A model generated the notes under the pieces. The model did not search any database. It was not told the origin of the DNA and was given only the letters and a program-made list of their open reading frames with translations. Below are positions 24,372 to 35,719 of a DNA stretch of 64,000 bases, in pieces. This DNA comes from Turbatrix aceti (taxonomy: Eukaryota > Nematoda > Chromadorea > Rhabditida > Panagrolaimidae). A program made the position numbers and the translations under genes. The first letter of the stretch is position 1, and each line of letters opens with the position of its first letter. Where the stretch lies: contig OZ017770.1 in the NCBI GenBank assembly GCA_963969345.1, positions 5,899,246 to 5,963,245 on the forward strand, given 5' to 3'.

Positions 24372-26534
24372 AACTGAGAAAAAAATATTTTTGTTTTTTT
24401 TTTAATTTAAATATTCGCTTTATTGACTTTTAAAAAATACATATCAGTGCAGTCTTTTTTTCGTAACTTGTATTGACGTCCATGGATGCGAAAAGGACAC
24501 CGCTTATGCTATTCGTCTGTCATATCCGAGTAACGACCGCATTTCAAATTTATTTGTTTTCATGCTCGATTATTATACCTTTGCTCCTTCTTCATCATCG
24601 ATCTCGTTGGAGAATTCGTAATAAATAGCAATTAGCTATCGACTTCATAATTCGTCCAAGCGCATGGTGCGGTAGAAGTAAGGCATTTTATTTTTGTTGC
24701 CTTCTGCACTGCAACAACCAGCAATCAAATTAACTTTTAGGATTTGATTATTGGCCACCAGTACACGTTAGTACAGGTGTTGTCTTACCGGCTGAAAATG
24801 TTTCTTTCAAGCCATTTAAGTGCTAATCAGGAATACACGTTGGCGTAAAACAGGTGTCTCAACTTTCATCAGCAGAATTCTTAGCAGTTTCGTCCCACGC
24901 GTTTTAAACGGCACTCGATCTTGTGAAGGTCAACTAAATACATTAAAAGAAATATGTTTATGCAACTACACTAACAAAAACCAATCAGGGAACTCGATAA
25001 ACTCAAGTTAGTTTTTCAACTTTTGAGTTCAGTTAATGCATACAACCATCAAGGGGGTGGGCTTAAAAAACGTGGGTTTTTCTGATAATTGCAAAGTGCT
25101 CCCTAACTCATGGGTTTTTGAATAAAAAATGCATTGGGTTTTAATCGAACGATCTTTTGTTTTCAAAAATATATCATATTTGTTTTTTTATTGGATTCCA
25201 GGCATCCTTTTTTTCATCAATGCATAAAATATACAGTTGAGTTTATTTTTTATAGAGTCATGTTACAACTTCGAACTACGGCAAAATTGTACCGGCAGTT
25301 TAAAAAAATTTTTAGAAAAGGGCAAGATCATTATCAGACTTTATCCGTCATCAGGTAAAATCATAATTAAAAACCTAATGAAAATCGATCACTTACTCAC
25401 TTATTCTCATTTGAGTCCTCTGAATTAGCAGATGTCAATTTAAGTATGTATGCATGCATCGTTTTTTCAATAACTTTTTTTGTGATGTCATATGTAATGC
25501 TAAGTAATGAGCACAATGAGTCAAGTCACACCAAATCTCACGATACCGCTGCAGCAAATAAAAACAAGGAAGTCTCACCCCAGTACCTTTTTTCGCGTTT
25601 TCAAATTCTCAAAATCTTGAATTATCCGAATAAAAGAACGAACCATATAAAAAAACATATAATATCAATTAAAATTAAAAGCTGTTTTTTAGGAATCAGA
25701 AATCATAACTATATAGACGGTAATATCCGATATTTGAACGGCATTTATGGTATAACTGATTTTTGATTAAATAAAATGCATAATAAAACCAATGGGAGAC
25801 CTTTTTTCAGCTTTTGCACCTTTGGTGCTTTGCCGGAGACAATAATATCTCCATTTGGAACGTCATGACACATCGTTTATTTTTGAAAGCCGTTTACAAA
25901 GGCGGACTTCATGCACGTCCAGGAAGCTGCCGATTTGGTTGGAAGCGAGCGTTTTTGGCGGTTTTATTTTCACAGCACGTTTTGGATATCAGATAAAGAA
26001 AATCATGATAAATGCTGCGCTCGGTTAAATTTTTTTTCATTTGGGTTCGAAGCTTTTTTTTAATATTTACTTATAACTGCTTGGGTGTTTTTGCATGATG
26101 TGTAAACGCTTACTGCGGCATGTCGACTCGCGACAATTCAATTTATGAACATTAAGTTGTGATTTAAAAAGAGATTTTTACTTTGCGGTGAAGTTAAAGC
26201 GCATCTTGATTTGGCTAGTGCACGGACAAATTTCAACTTGTTTTTAAAGCCCAAAAAAATAGTATATGATTATGTTCCCAGCGCAAATATACCTTTTTTT
26301 AAAAGCCTTTTGTGCAATTCACTTCTGTCAACATTTTAAAGATTTTATACATACGTTTGTGAGAGATTTAAAAGTAGACCCAAATTTGTATTTTGTTTCT
26401 GTAAAAGTTAACAATATTTTCTTGGGCATATGGTATAACAAGTACGCCGCATGTGTTTCCAGCGAAATGGCATGAATAAATATATTAATTTTACCAGTCA
26501 CCAAAAGATTGCGCAAAAAAAAGTAAAGCGTTGC
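24372..26534. other. gene-poor AT-rich region
   Basis: I see no gene that I can support. Around 24590-24650 the minus strand has a short acidic open stretch ending in a stop, with an AAG/GTATAA donor-like site, but no second exon is evident. The 25.1-25.8 kb frames are Lys/Ile/Asn-rich chance frames. Confidence 0.45.
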
Positions 26535-26547
26535 TGTTAACTGTTTT
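26535..26547. repeat. target-site duplication, left copy (TGTTAACTGTTTT)
   Basis: This 13-base sequence is repeated exactly at 27348-27360 and flanks the LINE copy. Confidence 0.8.
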
Positions 26548-27347
26548 TTATTATTATTATTTATTTCACCATTACTCAGTGGTTAGTTATCATTAGACCA
26601 GATGTTAGGAGGCACAAATGACGTCCACGTAGGCGTAAATGTCTCGATTCGTTTTGGTCGCGATTTCTTCTTCCCCTCGTCGTTGTGGTCTGTTTTTCGT
26701 CTTGTTGAACACCGAGTTGAGCGAATCGGCCCATCGTAAGGAAGGGTGTCCCACGGGTCGTTTTCCTTGTGGTATCCACAAGGTCAGTCGTCGGGCCCAT
26801 CTGTTTTCGTCTGCCTCCAGGAGCTTTCGCGCGTATGTCCATTTTCGGCGTTCCGCTTCCTTCACCCAGTCTTTGAGTTTTGTTCTTCGTCGGATGATTT
26901 TGTTTCGGACTTTGTCAGACCGTCGCAGCCCGAGGATGGCTCGTTCGACTCGGTGTTGAGCATTGCGCAACGTAGATCTTGCCGTTTCTGTCAGCGCCCA
27001 GGTTTCACAGCCGTACAACACCGATGGCAAGATGCAGGCATGGATCAGGCGGCGCTTCAAGTACATTGGCGTGCGTTTGGAGCGCAGGAGATCTGAGTTC
27101 CGGTAGTAGATGGACCTTGCTGTCGAGATGCGATTACGTATCTCAACGACGTGGTTGCGCGGCCACTGCATCTTTTGGCCTAGATAGATGAACGACTGCA
27201 CCCGTTGGATAACCAGGCCGTGGAGGGAGAGCTCGAAATCATCCTCGATGTCCTTGAGGAGAAGTCCGGAGGAGATAGGTCGCTGATCCCGCCGTTTCTG
27301 TACCATCCACTGCGTCTTCTTGACGTTGACTTCCAGTCCGACGTCTT
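26548..27347 (-). mobile_element. 5'-truncated non-LTR retrotransposon (LINE), RT C-terminal part
   Basis: The minus strand encodes about 250 residues of the C-terminal part of a LINE reverse-transcriptase protein, uninterrupted to its own stop at 26605. Landmarks: FIYLGQK, the RLIHACILPSVLYGCETWALT segment typical of nematode and arthropod endonuclease/RT proteins, then an Arg-rich region and GHPSLRWADS. The catalytic YADD region and endonuclease lie upstream and are missing, so the copy is 5'-truncated and dead. The 3' end has a simple (AAT/AAAT)n tail (plus 26548-26566). Exact 13-base duplications flank it (26535-26547 and 27348-27360). The intact frame suggests a recent insertion. Confidence 0.9.
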
Positions 27348-27360
27348 TGTTAACTGTTTT
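27348..27360. repeat. target-site duplication, right copy (TGTTAACTGTTTT)
   Basis: This is the exact copy of 26535-26547, at the truncated 5' end of the LINE. Confidence 0.8.
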
Positions 27361-28182
27361 GTGGTAACTCAATTTGCACTATTTTATCCGTGCACTTTTT
27401 CTTCGTATACGTCAGGCAGTTTTTTGAAACATTCGAGAGATCTAAAGATCATCTCCAGACTAGAACTTTAAAAGGGTTAACGTGTCTGACTAGCCGTGTA
27501 ATCAAAAACCTAATTTTTAGGCAAATTTTTTTAGATTTTGCTTTTTTTTTATTTTTTTTAGCTCCGTTAGACAAATTTGTCCTACGCTTCTTTTTTTTGC
27601 CATGTTTGCTTTGAGGATCTGGATTTTTCATTGTTTCTTCTGCTTGTTGAGTTTTAGCTATGTCGTCATAAAGGGTAACGCTTTTATTTAAAATGCAATA
27701 AAAAATTTTCAAGAAAAGTAGTAGTTGTATAATTTGTTGTAGTTTAAAAAAAGCAAGCGTCACTGTTTGTTTTGGCCTTTTTCGGTGTGTCAAAAGTTTG
27801 AAAACAGGAGCTGCCAAACAAAACTGAAAAAGATGCTTAGTTATATTCGTGCAGTAGTTCTCACAGAAAATGAACAATTTGGCTAGTTAGCAACCACGCC
27901 TGCTCCCGTAGAAAACAAACGATAACTTTAACACTTAATATTTAGTGCCGTGCTTTTTGACGTCATGTCAAACTTCTTTGGTTTGCCACGAAATGACTTG
28001 ATTAATGCCGTGCATAATTTGACCACTATCTTTTGCCAGGTCATTGCTTCGTTTAATGACAGAAAAAACACAGTACAGATTTTTTGACAACCACTTCATA
28101 CTCCGCTTTTTTTGGCAAAACTACATTTTCATTCACGCATCCAAGCTTGGAAGCGTGAACAGCCTGTGCTTTTCTTCAATTT
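27361..28182. other. intergenic region
   Basis: AT-rich DNA between the LINE and the start of the membrane-hairpin gene. The minus frame at 27449-27877 (Lys-rich) has no motif or splice support. Confidence 0.5.
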
Positions 28183-31100
28183 ATGTGCTGTTGCTGTTGT
28201 AGTCTTCACAGACATCAGATTCATCTTATCAGGTATTTTGCATTTTATCAGGGATATTTTAATTAAAAAAATTTTGTTGCAGTTATGGATGTGTTGCATT
28301 TGGCCTTCTTACTACGGGTTTTGTCTTCACCGTGTTTGCTATATTCTACAAGGATTCCGACATTGGCAAAGGTACACTGAAAAAAATCATGTCAGGAAAA
28401 ACAGCCAAATTTGGCTGTTTTTGTGCTATTTCCAAAAACGACAGTTTTCTCTGACACATTTCTGGCTGTTAAAACTGACACATTTGGCCACAAAAACTGA
28501 CAAATGGGTTTTTCCCGCGCTTTTTCGTTGCCCTGCTTTTTGCCATTGATTACCCCCTATTGTGCCATTCAAACCGTAGTTTACATCATAATTTATCATT
28601 ATCAAACAAATAATCAACAAAAAAGCATACACAAAAAATCAGCGGAATTTGTCGTTCTTGTGGAGCTGTTTGCTCGTCTGTTTCTGTTCTGGAGTGTCAC
28701 CGTGAGGCCAGAGCTTGCAGTAGCCGTTGTCGAGTTCATCATGTCGTCGCCGTCAACGTCGATTTCACCGCTGCCCCTTGACCGTTGATGAAGCCGATTG
28801 GGCCTAAAAATCAAGAAAATTAGCTCGGTTTTCAATTTTTTTCCAAAAACTTACATTTTGCATGCAGGCAAGGATGTCTGAAGGCTGTGTGAAGTAATCT
28901 GAAAGCTTGAAGGACTTACTGAATACAAAATAAAACCCCAGCCATTTTTATCAAAAAATTTGATGCCAACTGCCTTTCAATCATTTTTCACCTTTTTTTG
29001 CAATTGTGAAGCCAAATCTTGGCACCCCAGCTGTCGCAGCGCAATCCTACCTAACAATTTGCAGAACTCTCATGGCACAATCGCATAAAAGGGAAAAAAA
29101 TGATTAAAACTTGGTTGGTATACAAAAAATAGTGAAACCGCCCCAAAACTTGGAAAAATTCAAAAACCTACGTCAGTGGAGGAAGGTTCGCTCGGATAAG
29201 GGTGCCGGTAGGTTGTACATGCTTGGAGGGTGTTGCCGGAAGAGTCTGAAACAAAACCAAAACAATTCACGCTAAAAAACAACAATTACAACACGAACGA
29301 GAAAAAAAGAACATAGACAAAAAAAGAACAAAGTTGGGCTGATCAAGCCGAGCGCTGCGACGCAACATTCGTGTTGAGACTCCTCAACAACGGAAAAGTT
29401 GCAGAACGCGCTATTTGTAAAATTAATTGGACGAAATTTATTTCTAAATTCGAAAACTTAGGTTTTTGAATAGATATTTGTAAGTTTTTTGTTTTGATAA
29501 AATAGAATCAAGTATTGTTGTTCGAACTGGGCTATTGGCGTTTTTCAAAATTTTCATTTTTGACAAAATTAAAGGAGGTGTACTAGAAAATTCATTACTT
29601 GGTAAAAAATAAAGCTACACATGCAGTAAAAAATGAATTCGAAGCGCAACAAAATTCTCTATCCATTAAAAATATGCACATGCTTCACCATATTTTTCAA
29701 ATGCCTGAAAAACTCAAACTTCCAAAATTTTTTTCCGAAAAATGAATTTTCAAAACTTTTTCGAACTGTAATCCAAAAACTAAAATCAGAATCGGATTCT
29801 ACAGTATCTTTTACATCTACACTGATTGTGTCAGAATTTTATATTTTTTCCGCGCGCCAGTGCAAATTTTCTTCTCAACCTCCCTTTTTTTGATGAGCAG
29901 ACACCAAAATTTTTCAAAGTAGGGTTCGGTATAAAAATCGGCATGGATCGCGTTTGAAATGCATTTACGCGAAAAGTTAGGGTCCGGGGCAGAAATGAAC
30001 GCTGAAGCGAATGGCGCACTCAGTTTTTTAAATTGAGTTCTAAAAAGTTCCGAAAACCTAATTTTTCTCAGAAATTTCATTTTTTTCGAAACTTCTAAGG
30101 TGATAAGGTATAGTTTTTTCTTCAAAATCAGTTAGAGAATTTAGTTTCGCTTCAGAATTGCTTTTGATTGCCTTCCTAGCTCATTTTGTTTATGCGCCGC
30201 GATTTTTCTACCATACCTCCTTCGATTTTGTCAATTTTGAACGAATTAAAAAAAAGAATTATGTCAGCATAAAGAACACCCCTGAAACTGTCTGTAAACA
30301 AAATTTCATAAAAAAAACTGAATTTTGGGCTGAGTTACATGTTTTTGTAATTTGGTGCGAAATCCACATCTTCAAAATGCATTGACTCGCGCGCGCAACA
30401 TGCGAAAGCCTCGGCAGTCTGGTGCGCTTTGGAGCTCTGGACAAAAGTCGGTTGAATTAAATTTATTTAAAAAATTCAAAACAATGAGCGTTTATTGTCT
30501 ATTGTCTTCCTTTTTTTGGTACAAATAGAATCAAGCATCATCTTTCAAATGAGGTGATTCCCGTTTTGCAAAGTTGGCATTGGTGACAAATTTGAGTAGG
30601 GTGTACTAGAAAAATCATATTTATGTACGTAATAAAGATCGAAAACCAATCCAAAATGCATTCGACGCGCAACAAAATTTTCTTTCTAACGATTATATTT
30701 AGTCCTACTTTAATGATTAGGCCAGTGCAAGAAAAAATTAAATTTTTGGAATAAAAATTTTGTTTTGAAAATTTCGAAACGTTTTCGAAACCGGATCAAA
30801 AAACCAATATCAAAATTAGATTCCGCAGCATCTTTTACGTCTAAGGGCGGTGTTTCAGAATTTTTTCTCTTTCCGACGCGCCGGTGTATAATTTCTCCTG
30901 AACCCTACTTTTTTTGAGTTCCAGGCAACAAAAATTTTCAAAGTAGGGTTCGGCAAAAAAATCAACAAACGGCGCGTTTGTTATGCATTTTTTTGAAAAT
31001 TTAGGCTCAGGGGTAAAAATGAACGCAGAATACAATGGTGCTATCAGTTTTGTGACTCGGGTTCTAAAAAGTTTCGAAAACCTAATTTTTTTCGGAAATT

Positions 31101-32705
31101 TCAATTTTTTCGAAACTTTCAAAGTGACATAGTGTATATTTTTTTTCAAAATTAGTTAGAGAATTTTATTGCGCTTCAGAATTGCTGTCCCACGCATTTT
31201 TAGCTCTTCTGGTTCACTCACAACGATTTTTTTACCATACCTCCCTCAAATTCGACAATTTTGGCCGATTTCGGCAATCAAAATTGTTCGAACATTTGTA
31301 TTTTTGCTTGCCAAAAAACTAGAAATGCCGAATACAATAGAAAAACACCATAAAAAAAATTTTCGTATTGCGGGACTCGAACAGCACACCCTCAGCTTCA
31401 CAGTCCTACCCCCTACCAGCATCGCTATTTTGGAAAAAGCTGGGCTTTTTTTCATTTTCGCCGCGGCTGAAACCAGATGCCTTATCTCCTATCATTTTCA
31501 CCCAAAGATGATAAATCCACTTTTTAAACGATGCTGGGAACACAAGAAAACATTTGCATATGCAGAATGCCACATAAAACCCTCAACAACCCAGTTTGAA
31601 AAACTGAGCTTTTGAAATATGTCAGTTTTTCCTGACAAGAAAATGGCTGTTTTGAAAACAGCCAAAATTTGGCTGTTTTTTTGTACAAAACGTGTCAGTT
31701 TTGAAAACTGACATAAAAATTTTTTCTCAGTGTAAGTGCCAACTTTAAAGAGATGCTTCATGTCCATTTTTAGTGTGGCTGGCCGGGCCTACGACGATGG
31801 TAGTGGGCCTTGTGCTGTGCGGCAAAGTGTTCATTGATTGGGGGCCTGCAATGCTTCACGCTCGTGAAGGGTCCATTGATTCACGTTTGGGAGGACAATT
31901 AATGTCCACCAACATAGCACTGAATAACATGGCAAATCAGGCCGCTGTTTTTGAAAATACTCAACCTCAACCCCCGGTTTTTAGTAATCAGGCTTCGTTG
32001 AAGTACAACTCGGCTCCAGTCGACGTCAGTAGCTGCCCCCAGCATTGCAATCAAGCCGGGGTGCAGTGCTTCGGGAGTCCTGGACGTGGAGAACCCACCT
32101 ATATGCCATACAGCGGCGAGTTCCACCAAAAAGTTAGAACTTTGTATAAACATTCGTTTTTTTTTTCTTATATTAACCTTTTCAAGCAATTTGAAACTTG
32201 CGAAGGCTTCGTGCCGCCGCAGCAGTCTGCTCCAGTTTCAATGAAACAAATTTACGTCCAGAACCACCACCAAGAGCCGGAGTACTCGACAGAACCAGTG
32301 CGGGTCAAAGCGGGCAGCAGTGTTGACATGGCATCCTACGGCGTATTTATGAACCAACAGATGAACACAGAAAACAATAATCATCATCATTCCTCTCTTC
32401 CTCAATATGTACCGCCGAGAGGAGTGTCAGCTTCTCATACCAATCTCTACACCAGTCCCAGCCAGCTGAATCAGTCGCGAAAAGCTTCGTCTCCGCTGCT
32501 CCATATGACGCATCCTGCCGTGCGAAATATGCCCTATTCCCCACAGCGCAACCGCTTCGATTGCAGTTGTCACAAAAGTGGAGGACCTTCTTCACAGCCT
32601 GTTAATTACGGCAGTGTCCGACGCGCATCCGACCAAGTTCCTTCCAGATCGCACTTATATCAAGGAGAAACATTTGTATACAATGGAAAAAATTATTTCA
32701 TTTAG
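28183..32705 (+). CDS. membrane-hairpin protein with poly-Cys N-terminus (unknown function)
   Basis: Exons 28183-28232, 28283-28371 and 31774-32705 stay in frame (356 residues if 32133-32186 is read through; 338 if that AT-rich 54-base stretch is an intron ending TTTTCAAG, which I favour). The protein starts MCCCCCS, a likely palmitoylation cluster. Two hydrophobic segments follow, VAFGLLTTGFVFTVFAIFY and MVVGLVLCGKVFIDWG, separated by about 20 residues, predicting a hairpin with both ends cytosolic. The remaining 270 residues or so are Ser/Pro/Gln/Tyr-rich and end GKNYFI, compatible with a class II PDZ ligand. The second intron (28372-31773) is 3.4 kb only because a transposon sits in its donor site. 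I do not recognise a family. Confidence 0.72.
28373..28374. repeat. TA target-site duplication, left
   Basis: The TA preceding CACTGAAAAA matches the TA at 31733-31734. Confidence 0.7.
28640..29245 (-). pseudogene. gene-like spliced segment inside the TIR element (possible captured fragment)
   Basis: Three exon-like blocks run on the minus strand inside the element: 29245-29172 (after TTTCAG, before GTAGGT), 28918-28855 (after ATTCAG, before GTAAGT), and from 28803 (after TTTTTAG) to about 28640. They are more GC-rich than the rest of the element, and the middle block reads smoothly (SDYFTQPSDILACMQN). I see no start codon or recognisable domain, and phases cannot be fixed uniquely. It could be a host gene fragment captured by the element or a remnant of a nested gene. 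Confidence 0.35.
29490..31280. repeat. two diverged direct copies of a unit of about 1 kb
   Basis: The 29490-30260 segment aligns with 30510-31280 at a spacing of about 1020 bases. Shared landmarks are AATAGAATCAAG, GGTGTACTAGAAAA, TCTAAAAAGTT, GAAAACCTAATTTTT, GTTAGAGAATTT and TTTTTCTACCATACCTCC. Each copy carries a 102-codon minus-strand frame (29817-30125 and 30841-31149) that align end to end without gaps, with roughly half the residues identical. The arrangement is a tandem duplication inside the TIR element. Confidence 0.75.
31733..31734. repeat. TA target-site duplication, right
   Basis: The TA following the right inverted repeat; the next bases (AGTGCC) continue the original splice donor. 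Confidence 0.7.
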
Positions 32706-32772
32706 CATTCGTTATTGGAGATCAGGCAAAGTATAAATTGACTCATACACGTTTTGTCTGGCAATGCTTGAC

Positions 32773-33710
32773 TCACAGTGATGTAGTTGCGTTGTTCAAA
32801 GGCCGCCGTGCATCGAGCTCGCTGTGGTAATTCTGATTCAGTCCACCGTTGTCCCTGATTTTCGTAAACAGGGTACACACAGTCATGACGACGGTTCCGG
32901 CGAACAGGGACCCCGCAATTGCGTAGAAAGCAAATGAAAAGCCTAATTTGTTAGGCTGGTTGAGAATGATCGAGTCGGAAATGCTCAACTCGATGGCTAA
33001 GAAGAGCGTTACAACGAACGACAATACTGAAAACAATTAATTATCTTTCAAAATAGTGCAGAACGGAGAGATCGCTCACAGAACAGAATATCAACTACGA
33101 TGATAAAAAACCAAAACTTGGCGGCAGTATTGAGCCACTTCCGCCGGGGTGAAATGTACCTGACAGGAGCTGCAATGTTTCAAGTAATTTTAAGTAATAA
33201 AAACAGTGCTGAAAAAGTAACCTGTTCGAGGAAAATAAAAACAGGAAGAAACATGAGCAATAAAGTCGATGATGAGGAGGATCAGAGAAATGTAAAAGAC
33301 GTATTTTGCGTTAAATTCTGCAATTATTTACTTGTGTCAAAACACCCTTCAAATGTTTTGTTTTACCTGAACGAGGTATGTAAGTAGTCTGATAATCAGT
33401 CCACAATTCCAGCTTATTCCTGTCCTCGGGGGTGATACAAATCGGTGCGCCAGTGCCGGCGACTTCATGCAAACAATCGTAACCAAAGAGATCTCTCTGA
33501 AAAGCAGAATCAATAAGAGGCGCGTTGCTTATGACTCCGACTCACGGAAACATAGTTTCTGTCGTTCAGTATAACAGTTTGATACCATAGGTGTTGATAT
33601 CGGGATATCAACATGAACACCAGAGCAAATAATTTTACTACGACCATACCGATGTCGCACCAAAACTCCAATTTGCTACCGCTACCAGCTATGCTGTCTG
33701 TGTCCGCCAT
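32773..33710 (-). CDS. four-span membrane protein (unknown family)
   Basis: Five exons (33710-33546, 33496-33367, 33317-33222, 33169-33080, 33026-32773) give 244 residues. Four hydrophobic segments: MVVVKLFALVFMLI (about 22-37), YVFYISLILLIIDFIAHVSS (about 102-125), FFIIVVDILFLLSFVVTLFL (about 148-172) and FAFYAIAGSLFAGTVVMTV (about 190-215). A loop of about 60 residues with two Cys (YDCLHEV...PICIT) lies between TM1 and TM2, as in claudin- or MARVEL-type tetraspans, but the claudin W-GLW-C-C motif is absent. Both ends are predicted cytosolic. An acceptor (TTTTTTAG) lies 5 bases upstream of the start. The 3' end is convergent with the hairpin gene, 67 bases away. Confidence 0.78.
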
Positions 33711-35025
33711 GATTAACTAAAAATTGACGTTATATTGATAGAATAAAAAAAATGCAGTATCACTTGCACGATGACAGGAGATGCGCGTATTATAAACACT
33801 GTCGCACAAGATAGTTGGTTCTCTTCTACAGCCTGCAGCGTAGCAATAGTGCGCGGCAGAGCGTTGTTTTAACTTTCATCCGAAAGTGCCTTAAACCTTG
33901 ACCAACGTATTGTATTGTCGAAGAGAAAGAAAGACGGAAAGAAATTTCAAGGGCCTGCAAAGACAGGTGAACGCGCAGAGTCGAAAGATAATGCGCGTTG
34001 TCGTCGTCGTTGTACTCAGACTTCAACGGGTTGTTTCTAACGCAATGATGAATTTTAAAATGCCTAATGCGTAATATTGACTTATTTGTGAATTTGGAAT
34101 AACCTTTTCGTGGATTTAACTCAGATTTAAAAATGCTAATTTCACAGTTCAAAATTTAATCACAAATTTCATTCCAAAAGTTTTGTACTGTGTTGACAAA
34201 AATTCTGAGAGGATATAAGTCAGTTTATTTTCGCTTATTGACCGTAAATTGTAAAGCAGATTTTAGGGCAAAGTATAGTTAAGTGTAACAGCAATGCGTC
34301 AAAGCAGTGCACCCCTTAAATGCATAGTTCCTTACTCCGCTTGTGTAGCACATTTTTGCTTGTCGGCGACAAGAATGAGACTCCCAGATGGCATCGATGT
34401 GGTCATTAGTACAGTGAAAAGCACTTGCTTTGTTTGTTGCATGCTTCAAGTTGTCTTTTATGTTTGTTTCTCTTGCAGCAAGCAAATGTAAGCCATATCT
34501 TGCTCGGATTTTACGCTCCCCATTTGATCCCTCAAAAAAACATGTATTTTCGTAAAATTTTTTTTACCGACTTTTGCAAGGAAAGGCATAAGGCTCGACG
34601 CAGTGTTCCCAACGAACAGCAACGAAAGAAAAATAGTTGCTTATACTGACGCCACCTTTTTGACAAAAACGTTTTGACCATTAGCTATAGCCGTTTCTAC
34701 GCCAACTTGACCAAATTATTATTTCAGTGCAAAAAAATAGGCCAATTTTATTGCACAACCAAATTTGACAGAACTGAAGATAAATGACAACTGTTGCGAA
34801 ATCTGAAATCTGTTCATAAAAAAAATTATCAAAAATGATGGCCTGTGAAATATTTATGAGGTGTTCATTTTTGACAGTTAGATTACAAGTTTGTCACTCC
34901 CGTGGACGATTATTCTTGTCAACGATGATGGCTTACTTGGCAGCAATTTTATTATCCGATTTCATGTATTTAAAATGCACGCATTGTACATTACTGTTTA
35001 TGAGGCATCGAAATAAAAGTCAACA
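33711..35025. other. intergenic region
   Basis: AT-rich region upstream of the tetraspan gene. Short frames at 34294-34491 and 34835-35134 (plus) are not supported by splicing or motif. Part of 34910-34970 shares short stretches with 42590-42650. Confidence 0.45.
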
Positions 35026-35070
35026 ATGGTTCAATGCTTTGCAACATCTGTTGTTGGTATGTGATGCGAC
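35026..35070 (+). pseudogene. truncated copy of exon 1 of the six-Cys peptide gene
   Basis: This resembles the end of exon 1 and the donor of the gene at 43044: TGCTTTGCAACATCTGTTGTTG followed by GTATGTGATGCGACACCTC, compared with the 43099-43137 sequence. The reading frame over the shared part is the same (CFATSV), with changes mainly at third codon positions, and the GTATGT donor is kept. The signal peptide part is missing: an in-frame TAA lies 10 bases upstream of the ATG. I find no exon 2. Probably a decayed paralogue. Confidence 0.5.
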
Positions 35071-35719
35071 ACCTCCGGCATTGTTTGCAATTTTGACAAA
35101 AAAACATTTTTTTGATTTTATAACAACTTCGTAAACGCTTATACTGACGCGTCTGAAAACAGAAAATCGTCTGCATCGAACACGTATTGTGTATCTGCGT
35201 TGTATAATGGTTGTGAAGTCGACAGAACTCTTAAGTCTAACAGTTGACAAGATCGGGAATCAAAACTATGCAATAACAGTACTTGACTATGTACGTTGTA
35301 AACAAAAATGCTTTGAAAAAATCATCTTCATCAACCTCGAATCACATCACGAATCATGCCTTTGCTAAAATGTCAAAAAAAACATTCACTCATCATTTCA
35401 AATATTAAGCGTCTCGAAAACTTTCAAATCAGTTGTTTTTACAAACGTTGGATGGAAAATATAAGCATCATGGCACATCTGCTTCAAATTTTGATTCCTT
35501 AGTGTCCTCAGTTTGCTTTCGTTCAGTATTTATTTAAAAAGGCACAAAAGTACAAAAAATGATTAAATGCATTCAATAAACTTTTCAGAGATCACCCTGA
35601 GGACCCATCAACAAGTCACAAACCCGGAATTTGTAACCATTGGAAAAAAAATCAAAAAACGCAGAGTAAAATAAACAGCCCGCGCCGAAACTGCAGAGCA
35701 TAGACGTGTGAAAACCAGG

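Larger units (their letters stand above)
28375..31732. mobile_element. 3.36-kb terminal-inverted-repeat element, non-autonomous, TA target
   Basis: The left end reads CACTGAAAAAAAATCATGTCAG. The right end, reverse-complemented, reads CACTGAG, a run of A, then TTTTTATGTCAG. Both ends carry subterminal hairpins built on CAGCCAAA-TTTGGCTG and GTCAGTTTT-AAAACTGAC. TA flanks each side, as for Tc1/mariner-like elements; a 3-base CACTA-type duplication is not supported. No transposase frame is visible. The interior holds two diverged copies of a unit of about 1 kb and some gene-like minus-strand exons. It lies in the plus-strand gene's second intron, exactly at the donor site. Confidence 0.82.

Noticed and set aside
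26639..27191. Plus-strand open frames with many Arg/Ser
   Set aside because: Antisense to the LINE reverse-transcriptase frame, which has clear family motifs.
31345..31425. tRNA-like sequence on the minus strand (GTTCGAGTCCC B-box-like with an A-box-like TGGTAGGGGG)
   Set aside because: The T-stem and acceptor stem do not pair, so no cloverleaf forms; at most a chance or decayed tRNA-derived fragment.
28375..31732. CACTA (En/Spm) superfamily assignment from the CACTG ends
   Set aside because: CACTA elements make 3-base duplications; here only TA is duplicated and no transposase is present.
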